Source of the DNA: Streptomyces sp. ERV7
Lineage (GTDB): Bacteria > Actinomycetota > Actinomycetes > Streptomycetales > Streptomycetaceae
DNA length: 64,000 bases
Assembly (NCBI RefSeq): GCF_001653515.1
Contig: NZ_LYOY01000040.1
Coordinates: 372,001-436,000 of the forward strand
Direction: 5' to 3'
Part shown: one piece after another, positions 23,069 to 32,088 of the stretch
How the letters are laid out: each line of letters starts with the position of its first letter
Numbering within the stretch: the stretch's first letter is position 1
Position numbers and translations under genes: made by a program
Notes under the pieces: model-generated
What the model was told of the DNA's origin: nothing
The model's input: only the letters and a program-made list of their open reading frames with translations
The model's database searches: none

Positions 23069-23778
23069 GTGCGCCCACCTCCGCCCTTCACAGCAGCAGG
23101 ATCATTCGGTCCTGCGTCCCTTGGTCCCGACGCAGGTGGGACGGATGTCCCCGGCGTCCGGTTCCTTCCCCCACCGCGCTCCTGGCTATCCCCGGTGTCG
23201 CCCGTGTCACCGCGCAGATGACCGAGCAGGGGTTGCAGCCGTGCCCGGCCCCGGGCGCAGCGGCTCTTCACGGTTCCCACCGGCACGTCGAGGATCTCCG
23301 CCGCCTCTGCCACCGGGTAGCCCTGCATGTCGACCAGGACCAGGGCGGCGCGCTGTTCCGCCGGGAGCGTCCCCAGGGCCTTCACCAGCTGTCGGTGGAG
23401 GTCCTGGCGCTCCGCTGGGGCCTCGGCCGACTCATGGGGCTCCAGGAGCAGCTCAAGGCGCTCCGCGTCGTCGACCGGCGAGGTCTTACGGGACGCCGCC
23501 TTGCGGGCCCGGTCGAGGCAGGCGTTCACGGTGATGCGGTGCAGCCAGGTCGTGACGGCCGACTGGCCGCGGAAGGTGTGTGCGGCCCGGTAGGCCGACA
23601 CCAGGGCGTCCTGGACGGCGTCGGCGGCCTCCTCGCGGTCGCCCAGCGTCCGCAGGGCGACCGCCCAGAGTCTGTCGCGGTGGCGCCGGACCAGCTCGCC
23701 GAAGGCCTCGGGGTCACCGTCGACATGGCGGGCCAGAAGGTCCTGGTCGTTCACGCCGCCGTATGTGGCGTCGTCCAA
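23065..23778 (-). CDS. sigM: ECF RNA polymerase sigma factor (SigM-type)
   Basis: This is a 237-residue ECF sigma factor. Region 2 is visible as DPEAFGELVRRHRDRLWAVA and DREEAADAVQDALVSAYR (about 22-70) with TTWLHRITVNACLD. Region 4 includes LPAEQRAALVLVDMQGYPV and the helix-turn-helix AEILDVPVGTVKSRCARGR (about 160-180). The C-terminal 45 residues are a disordered Gly/Pro tail. It overlaps the anti-sigma gene. Synteny with mycobacterial sigM supports the name. Its targets probably include its own operon with trxBA; no promoter motif was identified by eye. Confidence 0.9.
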   Translation of the reverse strand: MDDATYGGVNDQDLLARHVDGDPEAFGELVRRHRDRLWAVALRTLGDREEAADAVQDALVSAYRAAHTFRGQSAVTTWLHRITVNACLDRARKAASRKTSPVDDAERLELLLEPHESAEAPAERQDLHRQLVKALGTLPAEQRAALVLVDMQGYPVAEAAEILDVPVGTVKSRCARGRARLQPLLGHLRGDTGDTGDSQERGGGRNRTPGTSVPPASGPRDAGPNDPAAVKGGGGRT

Positions 23779-23842
23779 CGGTGAGCCCCCTCCCCGTGCT
23801 GTCGGATTTTCCTGTCGAACCTCGGACTCAGGCCCTGCCGGA

Positions 23843-25558
23843 TCAGCCGGTGAACTTGACGTCCGTTATGGCCTGCTTGAAACCGGGATCGCTGAACTCG
23901 TCGGTGGCCGCGTAGGGCACCGCCGTGATCCACAGGACGACATAGCGGGTCTTCACCGCTTTCGCCGCCTTGAGATCGGCCGAGGCATTGCTCGTCGTCG
24001 TGGTCGCGATCTGCTTCATGGAGCCGACCGGCGTGCTCGGCGACATGGAGTCCGCCGCGTACAGCGTCACCGTCGTGTGGTTGCCGCCGTACCGGAGGGC
24101 TATCGACGCTGCCGACACGCCCTTCTCGGACCCGAGGTCGTAGACGATGCCCACGCCCTCCTTGTAAGGAGCGAGCGTGGGGCCGCCCTTGTAGCTCTTG
24201 GAGCGCCAGTACGTGGAGGTGTTGCCGTCGTAGGTGTTGCCCACGTCCTTGGCGTTCTGCGGCTTGCCGTCGGGGGCGTACTCCTCCGCCCCCTGGATGC
24301 GCAGCGGCACCGGAGCCTTCGGCTTGTCGCCGTCGCCCTTGTTCGGCTGCTGGGACGTCCCGGACTCGCCGGAGCCCTTGTCATGGCCCAGGAGCGAGTC
24401 CGCGAGCTGCCAGCTGCCCAGGCCGAGCGCGGCGATGAGCAGCGCCGACACGGCCCACTTGAGCGCCTTGCCGGTACGACCCTGGAGCGCGGGCGGCGGA
24501 GTCGGCACGACCTGGGTGACCGAGGGGTGCGGACCCGCGGGCGGACGGCCGTAGGTGCCCTGCTGGTAGGTGGTGCGCTGGTACTCCGGCGGCGCGGTGA
24601 AGGCGGGCTCCGGCGGGCGGATCCGCGGCATCGCCGAGACGGCCTTGACCAGCTCGTCCGGCGTGGTGCAGGCCGGCTCCTGGCGCGACGCGGTGGCGCC
24701 GTCGTTGGCCAGCGCGCGCATGGCGAGCTCGGACAGGCCCCGGTGGACGCCCGCGCGCACCTGGTCGGGAGCGATCAGGCCGACGCCCTTGGGCAGCCCG
24801 TGCAGACCGTAGGCATCGCTGTCGTACGGCCAGCGCTGGGTCAGCGAGGCGTACAGCAGCGCGCCGATCGCCTCCGTGTCGGACCGCTGGGGGGTGTCGG
24901 AGGTGATGCCGCGCAGTGCGGCGTTCACCGCGAGCCCGCGGATGCGGTACTGCCCCGAGGAGGTCCGCAGGACGGCGCCGGGAGTCAGCCGCAGATGCGC
25001 GAGGCCCTCGCGGTGGGCCGCCGCCATGGCCTGGGACACCTGGGTGACCAGCTGGTAGGCGTCATGTGCCTCCAGCGGGCCGACCGCTAGCAGCGCCGTG
25101 AGCTCGGTGGCGTCGGGCAGCCACTCGTGGACCACGTAGACGAGATCGTTCTCCTCCACCGCGTCCAGCACCTGGACGAAGCGCGGGTCCCCCAGGAGCG
25201 CCGACGAGCGGGCCGCCGCCAGGACGGAACGCGCCCGCGGATGGTCCGCCGGGAGGAGATGGACGCCCACGGCGCGACGCAGCTTTTCGTCGACCGCCCT
25301 CCAGCTGCTGAAACCGTCCAGACGGGTGACGCACTCTTCGAGCCGGTAGCGTCTGGCGAGCTTGTGGCCGCTGTGCAGCTCCGGTGTGGCGATGGGCTTC
25401 CGTTCACCGCCCGTGTCGCCGGCGCCCTGCTCCGCCGTGTCTGCCGTGTCGATGGATTCCGCCACCCCGTCGGTCGTGGCCCCGTCCGCCTTGGCGGTCA
25501 GCGGGTTGTCGCCGCTGTTGTCGGCCACGTCGACGGCAGCCGTGCTACGTTCCGCCAC
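23843..25558 (-). CDS. Pseudokinase-like membrane protein with extracellular domain
   Basis: Residues about 60-310 resemble a Ser/Thr kinase fold (HSGHKLARRYRLEECVTRLD, VYVVHEWLPD, AHREGLAHLRLTPGAVL). The catalytic Lys, the HRD Asp and the DFG motif are all missing, so it should be inactive. A Pro-rich juxtamembrane linker, a membrane segment (about 390-410, WAVSALLIAALGLGSWQL) and an outer domain resembling discoidin/galactose-binding folds follow. In Mycobacterium a pseudokinase is fused to MviN; here murJ is the separate upstream gene. I prefer GTG 25558 (AGGA 6 nt upstream, 571 residues) over ATG 25603. Confidence 0.8.
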   Translation of the reverse strand: MAERSTAAVDVADNSGDNPLTAKADGATTDGVAESIDTADTAEQGAGDTGGERKPIATPELHSGHKLARRYRLEECVTRLDGFSSWRAVDEKLRRAVGVHLLPADHPRARSVLAAARSSALLGDPRFVQVLDAVEENDLVYVVHEWLPDATELTALLAVGPLEAHDAYQLVTQVSQAMAAAHREGLAHLRLTPGAVLRTSSGQYRIRGLAVNAALRGITSDTPQRSDTEAIGALLYASLTQRWPYDSDAYGLHGLPKGVGLIAPDQVRAGVHRGLSELAMRALANDGATASRQEPACTTPDELVKAVSAMPRIRPPEPAFTAPPEYQRTTYQQGTYGRPPAGPHPSVTQVVPTPPPALQGRTGKALKWAVSALLIAALGLGSWQLADSLLGHDKGSGESGTSQQPNKGDGDKPKAPVPLRIQGAEEYAPDGKPQNAKDVGNTYDGNTSTYWRSKSYKGGPTLAPYKEGVGIVYDLGSEKGVSAASIALRYGGNHTTVTLYAADSMSPSTPVGSMKQIATTTTSNASADLKAAKAVKTRYVVLWITAVPYAATDEFSDPGFKQAITDVKFTG

Positions 25559-25687
25559 CGTCGTTCCTGCCTCCCCATCCGTTGCGTGCTGTCGGCCAGC
25601 CATGCAAAGTCATGCCAATTGTGCCCACAGTCCGGCACTATGCACGACACACGGCGGCGGACGATGGTTGTGCGCGGGAGAACGGAC

Positions 25688-27859
25688 TCAGCGTCCGAGC
25701 CGTCCGCGCACCATTCCGACCATGGAGTTGAGCTCCTCGATCCGCATCTTCTTCGCCGCGACGAAGAAGACCCCGAGCAGCACCGCCCCGCCCACCACGA
25801 GTGCCACCAGCGAGCCGAGCGCCCCCTGGCCGACCCCCTTGAGGATGACGAAGCCCAGCGCCCCGCCGATGGCGGCCGCCGGGACGGCCGCCAGGGACAG
25901 CCTCGCGTACGTACGCAGCACGCGCGCGCCGTCCAGGTCGCCGCCCAGGCGGTTGCGCAGCCGGCGCCAGGCCACCCCGACGCCCACGGCGTAGGCGAGA
26001 CCGTAGGCGCCCGCCATCCCCACGACTGCCCACTGGGCGGGCAGGATCACGTAGCAGGCGGCCGAGACCGCGGCGTTCACCGCGGCCACGATGACCGTGT
26101 TGTAGAACGGCGTCCGGGTGTCCTCGTACGCGTAGAAGCCGCGCAGGACGACGTACTGGACCGAGTACGGGATCAGCCCCAGCGCGAACGCCATCAGGAT
26201 GAAGCCCATGGACCGGCCGGCCTCGATGCCGCTGCTGGAGTACAGCAGGGTGCACATCGGGACGCCGAGCGCGAGGAACATGAAGGCGACCGGGACGATG
26301 GCGACGGCCGAGTTGCGCAGGCCCTGCGAGATGTCGTCGCGGACGGCGCCCGGGTCGTTGTCGTGCGCGGCCCGGGAGATGCGCGGCAGCAGGGCCGCCA
26401 TCACCGAGACCGTGATGATCGCCTGCGGCATGCCCCAGATCAGCTGGGCGTTGGAGTAGGCGAGGAAGCCGGTGCCGTTCTTCCCGGACGCCTTGCCGGC
26501 GGCTGTGGCGAGCTGGGTGACGACGACCACGCCGGCCTGGTTGGCGAGGACGAAGAACACCGTCCACTTGGCCAGCTTGACCGTCTTGCCCAGACCGTGG
26601 CCCTTCCAGTCGAACCGCGGCCGGAACCGGAAGCCGGTCTCGCGCAGGTACGGGATCATCGCCAGCGCCTGGACGACCAGGCCGAGCAGGGTGCCCATGC
26701 CGAGGAGGCGGATGCCCTCCGGCGGGATCGTCTGCACACCCATGTGCGACTCGGCCGAGGTGCCGTACACCCAGATGAACAGGCCGAACGTGCCGATCAT
26801 GACGATGTTGTTGAGGACCGGGGTCCACATCATCGCGCCGAACTTGCCGCGGGCGTTGAGGATCTGCCCCATCACCACGTGCACGCCCATGAAGAAGATC
26901 GTGGGCAGGCAGTAGCGGGCGAAGGTGACGGCGACGCTGTTGGCCGCCGTGTCGTCCGCGATGGTGGGCGAGAGCAGCTTGATGAGCATCGGGGCCGCGA
27001 GGACCGCGAGGGCGACGATCGCGCCGAGCGCCACCATGACCAGGGTCAGCAGCCGGTTGGCGTACGCCTGGCCGCCGTCCTCGTCGTCCTTCATGGCGCG
27101 CACCAGCTGCGGCACGAACACCGAGTTGAGGCCGCCGCCGACGGTGAGGATGTAGATCATCGTCGGCAGGGTGTACGCGATGGTGAAGGTGTCGCCGAGC
27201 AGGGCGGCACCCAGCGCGGCCGTGATCACCAGGCTGCGGACGAAGCCGGTCAGACGCGACACGAGCGTGCCCGCGGCCATTACGGCGCTCGACTTGAGCA
27301 GCCCGGAGGCGCGGCCGCCGGACTTCTGCTGCGGCGCGGCGGGCAGGGGCTCGGGCTCCGGGGCGGCCGGCGCGGGGCCGGACCCCTGCTGGTCGCGGTA
27401 GAGGTACGCGAAGGCGTCCTGCTCGGGCGGCTCCTCGCCCGCCTGGGTGACCAGGTCGTCGACGCCCACGAACTGCGTGGTGCCGGCGGTGTCGCCGTAC
27501 GGCAGATGGCGCGAGGGGCCGTCCGGCTCGGGCGGCGGGGTCTGCGCCCAGATCCGGGGGTCCGGCGCGTACTGCTGCGCGGGCGGCTGCTGGTAGAGCG
27601 GCTGCGGCTCGGCGTAGGTGCCCGGGGGCGGCGGCGGGTGCGCGGCACGGTCGTACAGCGCCTCGGTCACCGGGTCCTGGGCGTACAGGTCCTGCGCCCG
27701 GTACGGATCGTGTCCGTAGGCGTCCTGGAAGTACGGGTCCGGCACGGGCTGCTGCGGCGGTACCTGCTCGGCGTAGGGAGGCACCGGGGGCGTGTTCCCG
27801 GAGGACGCGGAGCCGCCGCCCGCGCCCTGCCCGCGGTCACCGTCGTACGGCGCGTTCAT
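25688..27859 (-). CDS. murJ: Lipid II flippase MurJ (MviN)
   Basis: MurJ flips the peptidoglycan precursor lipid II across the membrane. Residues 1-185 form an unusual cytoplasmic extension rich in Pro, Gln, Tyr and Ala. About 14 membrane segments follow, starting SSAVMAAGTLVSRLTGFVRS (about 190-210), which contains the conserved MurJ Arg residues. Inner segments include SVMAALLPRISR and VFVPQLVRAM. The 723-residue total is long only because of the extension. It lies between the DUF6049-like gene and the pseudokinase gene in one leftward run of envelope genes. Confidence 0.94.
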   Translation of the reverse strand: MNAPYDGDRGQGAGGGSASSGNTPPVPPYAEQVPPQQPVPDPYFQDAYGHDPYRAQDLYAQDPVTEALYDRAAHPPPPPGTYAEPQPLYQQPPAQQYAPDPRIWAQTPPPEPDGPSRHLPYGDTAGTTQFVGVDDLVTQAGEEPPEQDAFAYLYRDQQGSGPAPAAPEPEPLPAAPQQKSGGRASGLLKSSAVMAAGTLVSRLTGFVRSLVITAALGAALLGDTFTIAYTLPTMIYILTVGGGLNSVFVPQLVRAMKDDEDGGQAYANRLLTLVMVALGAIVALAVLAAPMLIKLLSPTIADDTAANSVAVTFARYCLPTIFFMGVHVVMGQILNARGKFGAMMWTPVLNNIVMIGTFGLFIWVYGTSAESHMGVQTIPPEGIRLLGMGTLLGLVVQALAMIPYLRETGFRFRPRFDWKGHGLGKTVKLAKWTVFFVLANQAGVVVVTQLATAAGKASGKNGTGFLAYSNAQLIWGMPQAIITVSVMAALLPRISRAAHDNDPGAVRDDISQGLRNSAVAIVPVAFMFLALGVPMCTLLYSSSGIEAGRSMGFILMAFALGLIPYSVQYVVLRGFYAYEDTRTPFYNTVIVAAVNAAVSAACYVILPAQWAVVGMAGAYGLAYAVGVGVAWRRLRNRLGGDLDGARVLRTYARLSLAAVPAAAIGGALGFVILKGVGQGALGSLVALVVGGAVLLGVFFVAAKKMRIEELNSMVGMVRGRLGR

Positions 27860-27913
27860 GGTTACCCCACCTCATCGTCCCCGGCCTGGCCGGCCACGGT
27901 GCATAGCGATAGC

Positions 27914-30250
27914 TCAATGCTCCACTTTCTCACCCGTGCCGGGCGAGGCCCCGCTTTCCGGACCGGTGTCCGGTGTCGGGTCACTCGGCTGCTCGGGATC
28001 GTCGCCGCCGTCGGCCTCCGCTCCGTTGCCCTCCCCGGTCTCCTTCCGGGCCGTGGACCGCTTGCGCTGGGTGTACATCCTGATGCCCGCGAGGACGAGC
28101 AGCAGGACACCGCCGGCGATCACCAGCATCACGGTCGGGGTGATCTCGGAGACCTTGACCGTGAACTCCATCGGATCGCCGTACGGCGTGCCGTCCTGCG
28201 TGTAGAGCCGGGCGGTCACCTGCACGGGGCCGTTGGCGTTCGCGGTGGCCGTGAACTTCACCGACTGGCTGTGCCCGCCGTCGATCTTGACGGGTTGCCC
28301 GCCGTTCTCGGCCTCGTTGGTGGTCACCTTGAGGCGGGAGGGGTTGCTCGGCTCCAGTCGCAGCACCAGGTTGCCCACGGGCTGGACCAGCTGGTTCTGC
28401 ACGGTGACGGCGAGGGTGGCGCTCCGCCCCGACATGGTGGCGGTGGACTTCTGGATGAGCCGCACCTCGCCGGTGAGGCCGTCCAGATAGCTCTGCACCC
28501 CGGCCCGGTAGATCACGGCCCCTTCGCGGTCGCCGCGCCAGGACGTCGACATCTCGCGGTTGATGGCGTTGCCGAAGGGCGTGACGACGCGGTCGGGGGC
28601 GGTCAGGACCACCTTGAACTTGTCCAGGGTGCCCTGGGTGCTCTTCATGTCCTGGAACGCCTGCACCGGAAGTTCCTGCCTGCGCAGCGATCCGGGGTAC
28701 GCGGAGGAGCCAGGCACCCGGGAGGTGGCGTGCGCGTCCGGCTTGGCGGTGGCGGCCGCGCTGAGGTCGAGCGGCTGGGTCCAGCGCTGCGCGCTCAGGG
28801 CGTGGATCGCGCTCGCCATCGTCTGGGCCTGGCCGGCGGAGGGCATCCGCTGCGGGGCGACGACGACGCTGCGCTGCTTCTCGGTGTCCTGGAGCGTGAT
28901 CGCCAGCGACTGGGCGAGGAACTCCTGGACGGCCAGCGTGGCGTTCCCGGCCCGGGACATGTCGCCCTCGAACGCCGTGGAGAGGCGGGCGTCGGAGACC
29001 ACGGCCGTGGTGCCGCCGCCGATCGGCCGGGCGGCGGACGGCGAGTAGGTGAGGCCGCCGGTCTCGCGGAGGCTGTCGCTGCGGGCGATCACGTTGTGGG
29101 CGCCCGCGGAGGTGGCCACGTCGACGATCGAAGGATCGACGGCGCCCTGCACCGGCCAGGCGAAGTCGACCGAGGGCGTCACATGGAGGATGGTCTCCAC
29201 GGTCTTCTCGGCGACCTCGGTGGCGCCCTGGAGATGGCTCAGCGACCCGGAGACCTCCTTGCCGCGATGGGCGAGCGAGGCCAGGTCCGGGTCGGCGAAG
29301 GGCAGCGCGATGACCTTCTGGCCCTGCACCGCGTCCTCCAGCTCACCCAGCCACTGCTTGGCCACGTCCTGGTTGGTGCCCGGCACATCGGTATCACCGG
29401 ACTTGACCCGGTAGTTACGGGTCATCGCGTCGACGGTGGCGAGCAGATCGGGGTCGATCACCCAGGTCACCGGCAGCTGGTCGCCCAGCGAGACCATCCG
29501 CTCCAGCCGGCCGCCGGGCGCGAGCTCCGCGGCCAGCGCGTCGTCGGCGAAGACCGGGGTCTGCTGCTCGTCCGAGCCCGTCTGCGCGGTGAGGTGGGTC
29601 GACGACATCAGCGGCCACATATAGGTGAGCTGCGACTTCTTGCCGTCGACGGCCTCGGGCTGCCACGGCAGGAAGGTCCGCTGGATGCCCAGGACCTGGT
29701 CGTACTGCTGGCTCGAGGTCTGCCCGGACAGCGAGACGGCGAGCGGGTAGACGCCGTCGCCGCCCAGTCCCAGCTTGCTCACCGGCACGGAGAGCGTGAA
29801 GTCCCGGCTGATCCCCGGGGCCAGCTTCGGGAACTTGACCGTGTACTTGTCCCCGACCTCGGCCCCGTCCAGGGTCGACGAGAAGCCGCTGCGCTGGGAG
29901 GCGTCGTCGATCCCGGTCCGGCCGTTGAGCCGCTGGCCCACCCGCAGACCCACATGGGCGCTGGTGACGGCCTGCTTGCCCGCGTTGGTCACCGTGCCGG
30001 AGATCGTCAGCGTGTCGCTCTTGACGGGGGCGCTGGGGGACATCGAGTCGAGCGTCACCTGGACCGTGCGCGAGCCCGTAGGCGCCTTGTCCGGCGCGGC
30101 CGCCGCGGTGGCGTGGGCCGCCGTCCCGGCGTCCGTGCCGGAGAGCAGACCGGCGATCAGGGGGGCGCCGACGAGCAGCACCGCTGTGCGGCGCAGCCAC
30201 CGGCGGGCAGGGGAGGAGCCCCTCCCCTGAGAATCTGCCGCCTCGGCCAC
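27914..30250 (-). CDS. DUF6049-like secreted/membrane protein
   Basis: This 778-residue protein has a signal or anchor segment after a basic start (about 12-32, RRWLRRTAVLLVGAPLIAGL). A large extracytoplasmic region follows with an Ig-like start (RTVQVTLDSMSPSAPVKSD). A C-terminal membrane helix (about 718-738, MLVIAGGVLLLVLAGIRMY) and a charged tail end it. From memory it resembles DUF6049, found next to murJ and cca in streptomycetes. I chose GTG 30250, which has GAGGGA about 10 nt upstream; in-frame sequence upstream up to 31885 is antisense to cca. A cell-envelope role is inferred from context only. Confidence 0.8.
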   Translation of the reverse strand: MAEAADSQGRGSSPARRWLRRTAVLLVGAPLIAGLLSGTDAGTAAHATAAAAPDKAPTGSRTVQVTLDSMSPSAPVKSDTLTISGTVTNAGKQAVTSAHVGLRVGQRLNGRTGIDDASQRSGFSSTLDGAEVGDKYTVKFPKLAPGISRDFTLSVPVSKLGLGGDGVYPLAVSLSGQTSSQQYDQVLGIQRTFLPWQPEAVDGKKSQLTYMWPLMSSTHLTAQTGSDEQQTPVFADDALAAELAPGGRLERMVSLGDQLPVTWVIDPDLLATVDAMTRNYRVKSGDTDVPGTNQDVAKQWLGELEDAVQGQKVIALPFADPDLASLAHRGKEVSGSLSHLQGATEVAEKTVETILHVTPSVDFAWPVQGAVDPSIVDVATSAGAHNVIARSDSLRETGGLTYSPSAARPIGGGTTAVVSDARLSTAFEGDMSRAGNATLAVQEFLAQSLAITLQDTEKQRSVVVAPQRMPSAGQAQTMASAIHALSAQRWTQPLDLSAAATAKPDAHATSRVPGSSAYPGSLRRQELPVQAFQDMKSTQGTLDKFKVVLTAPDRVVTPFGNAINREMSTSWRGDREGAVIYRAGVQSYLDGLTGEVRLIQKSTATMSGRSATLAVTVQNQLVQPVGNLVLRLEPSNPSRLKVTTNEAENGGQPVKIDGGHSQSVKFTATANANGPVQVTARLYTQDGTPYGDPMEFTVKVSEITPTVMLVIAGGVLLLVLAGIRMYTQRKRSTARKETGEGNGAEADGGDDPEQPSDPTPDTGPESGASPGTGEKVEH

Positions 30251-30490
30251 GCGTCGCCCGTCCCTCGTCGTCGTCAGCTGTGTCGGTGGTTGTCGATTCC
30301 TGCGTCCACGCATGGTAACGAGGTGGACTGTGGCGAAGTGCCGTGGACTGCTCCACATGATCGGAAGAGTGTGCCAGGGAGCCAGGTGGGGCGGCTTTCC
30401 GGGGCTGTGGAGAGCCCGCGAGGACGAGTGAGCCGGGGCGGGCCGAAACGATGACGCCCCGGTCGGCCGGGGCACGTACCCTTTTCTGTT
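30251..30490. promoter_or_regulatory. Divergent promoter region of the DUF6049-like gene and cca
   Basis: The 240-bp gap separates genes transcribed outward in both directions, so at least two promoters must lie here. No clear -10/-35 pair, repeat or operator is visible. Confidence 0.4.
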
Positions 30491-31933
30491 GTGCCGAACG
30501 CCAACGAAGACAATCCCAGCGCCCTGAGCCAGGTGCAGCGCCGCGCGGTCAGCGAACTGCTGCGGGTGTCCCCGGTCGCCGACGACCTCGCCCGCCGTTT
30601 CCAGGAGGCCGGGTTCTCGCTTGCCCTGGTCGGCGGCTCGGTGCGGGACGCGCTCCTCGGCCGGCTCGGGAACGACCTGGACTTCACGACCGACGCCCGC
30701 CCCGAGGACGTGCTGAAGATCGTGCGTCCGTGGGCGGACGCGGTCTGGGAGGTCGGGATCGCGTTCGGCACCGTCGGCTGCCAGAAGGACGGCTATCTGA
30801 TCGAGGTGACGACGTACCGCTCCGAGGCGTACGACCGGACCTCGCGCAAGCCCGAGGTGTCCTACGGCGACTCCATCGAGGAGGACCTGGTCCGTCGCGA
30901 CTTCACCGTCAATGCGATGGCCGTGGCGCTCCCCGAGAAGGAGTTCGTCGACCCGCACGGCGGTCTGGAAGACCTGGCGGAGTGTGTGCTGCGCACCCCC
31001 GGCACCCCGGAGGAGTCCTTCTCCGACGACCCGCTGCGCATGATGCGGGCGGCCCGCTTCGCCGCGCAGCTCGACTTCGAGGTGGCCCCCGAGGTCGTCG
31101 CCGCGATGACGTCGATGGCCGACCGCATCGAGATCGTCTCCGCCGAGCGCGTACGGGACGAGCTGAACAAGCTGCTGGTCTCCGCCCACCCGCGCAAGGG
31201 GCTGCGGCTGCTCGTGGAGACCGGGCTCGCGGACCACGTACTGCCCGAGCTCCCCGCGCTGCGGCTGGAGAGTGACGAGCACCACCGGCACAAGGACGTC
31301 TACGAGCACTCGCTCACGGTCCTCGACCAGGCCATCGCCCTGGAGAAGGACGGCCCCGACCTGGTGCTGCGCCTCGCCGCCCTGCTGCACGACATCGGCA
31401 AGCCGAGGACGCGCCGGTTCGAGCAGGACGGCCGGGTCTCCTTCCACCACCACGAGGTGGTCGGCGCCAAGATGACCAAGAAGCGCATGACCGCGCTGAA
31501 GTACTCCAACGACATGGTCAAGGAGGTCTCGCGCCTGGTGGAGCTGCATCTGCGCTTCCACGGCTACGGGACCGGCGAATGGACCGACTCGGCGGTGCGC
31601 CGGTACGTACGCGACGGCGGGCCGCTCCTGGAGCGGCTGCACAAGCTGACCCGTTCGGACTGCACCACGCGCAACAAGCGCAAGGCGAGCGCGCTGTCGC
31701 GGGCCTATGACGGTCTGGAGGAGCGGATCGCGCAGCTCAAGGAGCAGGAGGAGCTCGACTCGATCCGCCCGGACCTCGACGGCAACCAGATCCAGGAGAT
31801 CCTGGGGATCGGGCCCGGCCCGGCGATCGGCCAGGCGTACAAGCACCTGCTGGAGCTGCGTCTGGAGAACGGGCCGATGGAGCACGACGCGGCCGTCGCG
31901 GCGCTCAAGGAGTGGTGGGCCCAGCAGGGCTGA
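30491..31933 (+). CDS. cca: CCA tRNA nucleotidyltransferase / poly(A) polymerase family
   Basis: This class II nucleotidyltransferase adds or repairs the 3' CCA end of tRNAs; some actinobacterial relatives act as poly(A) polymerases. The catalytic motif LVGGSVRDALLGRLGNDLDF is at residues 46-65, with Asp62 and Asp64 the metal ligands. An HD-type motif LLHDIGKPRTRRF lies near residue 298, followed by a C-terminal tRNA-binding helical region. It is 480 residues with a GTG start at 30491. tRNA-Ile above lacks an encoded CCA, so such an enzyme is needed. Its stop is followed by the densest parS cluster. Confidence 0.92.
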   Translation: MPNANEDNPSALSQVQRRAVSELLRVSPVADDLARRFQEAGFSLALVGGSVRDALLGRLGNDLDFTTDARPEDVLKIVRPWADAVWEVGIAFGTVGCQKDGYLIEVTTYRSEAYDRTSRKPEVSYGDSIEEDLVRRDFTVNAMAVALPEKEFVDPHGGLEDLAECVLRTPGTPEESFSDDPLRMMRAARFAAQLDFEVAPEVVAAMTSMADRIEIVSAERVRDELNKLLVSAHPRKGLRLLVETGLADHVLPELPALRLESDEHHRHKDVYEHSLTVLDQAIALEKDGPDLVLRLAALLHDIGKPRTRRFEQDGRVSFHHHEVVGAKMTKKRMTALKYSNDMVKEVSRLVELHLRFHGYGTGEWTDSAVRRYVRDGGPLLERLHKLTRSDCTTRNKRKASALSRAYDGLEERIAQLKEQEELDSIRPDLDGNQIQEILGIGPGPAIGQAYKHLLELRLENGPMEHDAAVAALKEWWAQQG

Positions 31934-31948
31934 GGCCGGCCGGACGAC

Positions 31949-31962
31949 GTTTCACGTGAAAC
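31949..31962. other. parS: parS site 6
   Basis: Perfect 14-mer, first of a four-member cluster in the intergenic gap between the converging cca and DUF-like genes. Confidence 0.9.
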
Positions 31963-31972
31963 ATGCGCCGTG

Positions 31973-31986
31973 GTTTCACGTGGAAC
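31973..31986. other. parS: parS site 7 (one mismatch)
   Basis: GTTTCACGTGGAAC differs from the perfect site by one A-to-G change in the right half. It starts 24 bp after site 6 and is possibly a weaker or decaying site. Confidence 0.65.
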
Positions 31987-31992
31987 GCCGTG

Positions 31993-32006
31993 GTTTCACG
32001 TGAAAC
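31993..32006. other. parS: parS site 8
   Basis: Perfect 14-mer, starting 20 bp after the degenerate site 7; the flanks CCGTGG just before each are identical, suggesting local duplication. Confidence 0.9.
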
Positions 32007-32027
32007 ACAGCGGGCCGTAGATATGCC

Positions 32028-32061
32028 GAGGGGCGGTGTTTCACGTGAAACACCGCCCCTC
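32028..32061. other. parS: parS site 9 inside a 34-bp perfect palindrome
   Basis: The parS core (32038-32051) is the centre of an uninterrupted palindrome with 17-bp halves, from GAGGGGCGG on the left to CCGCCCCTC on the right. As RNA it could fold into a strong hairpin, so it may double as the terminator between converging cca and the next gene. Confidence 0.85.
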
Positions 32062-32088
32062 GCTCGCTGCGCTCAGCCTTCGCCGCGA

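Noticed and set aside
25127..30454. 1775-codon plus-strand frame
   Set aside because: Antisense to murJ, the pseudokinase and the DUF6049-like gene; composition is Arg/His/Gly shadow sequence with no domain.
30251..31885. Continuation of the DUF6049-like frame across cca
   Set aside because: Antisense to cca, which has full catalytic motifs.
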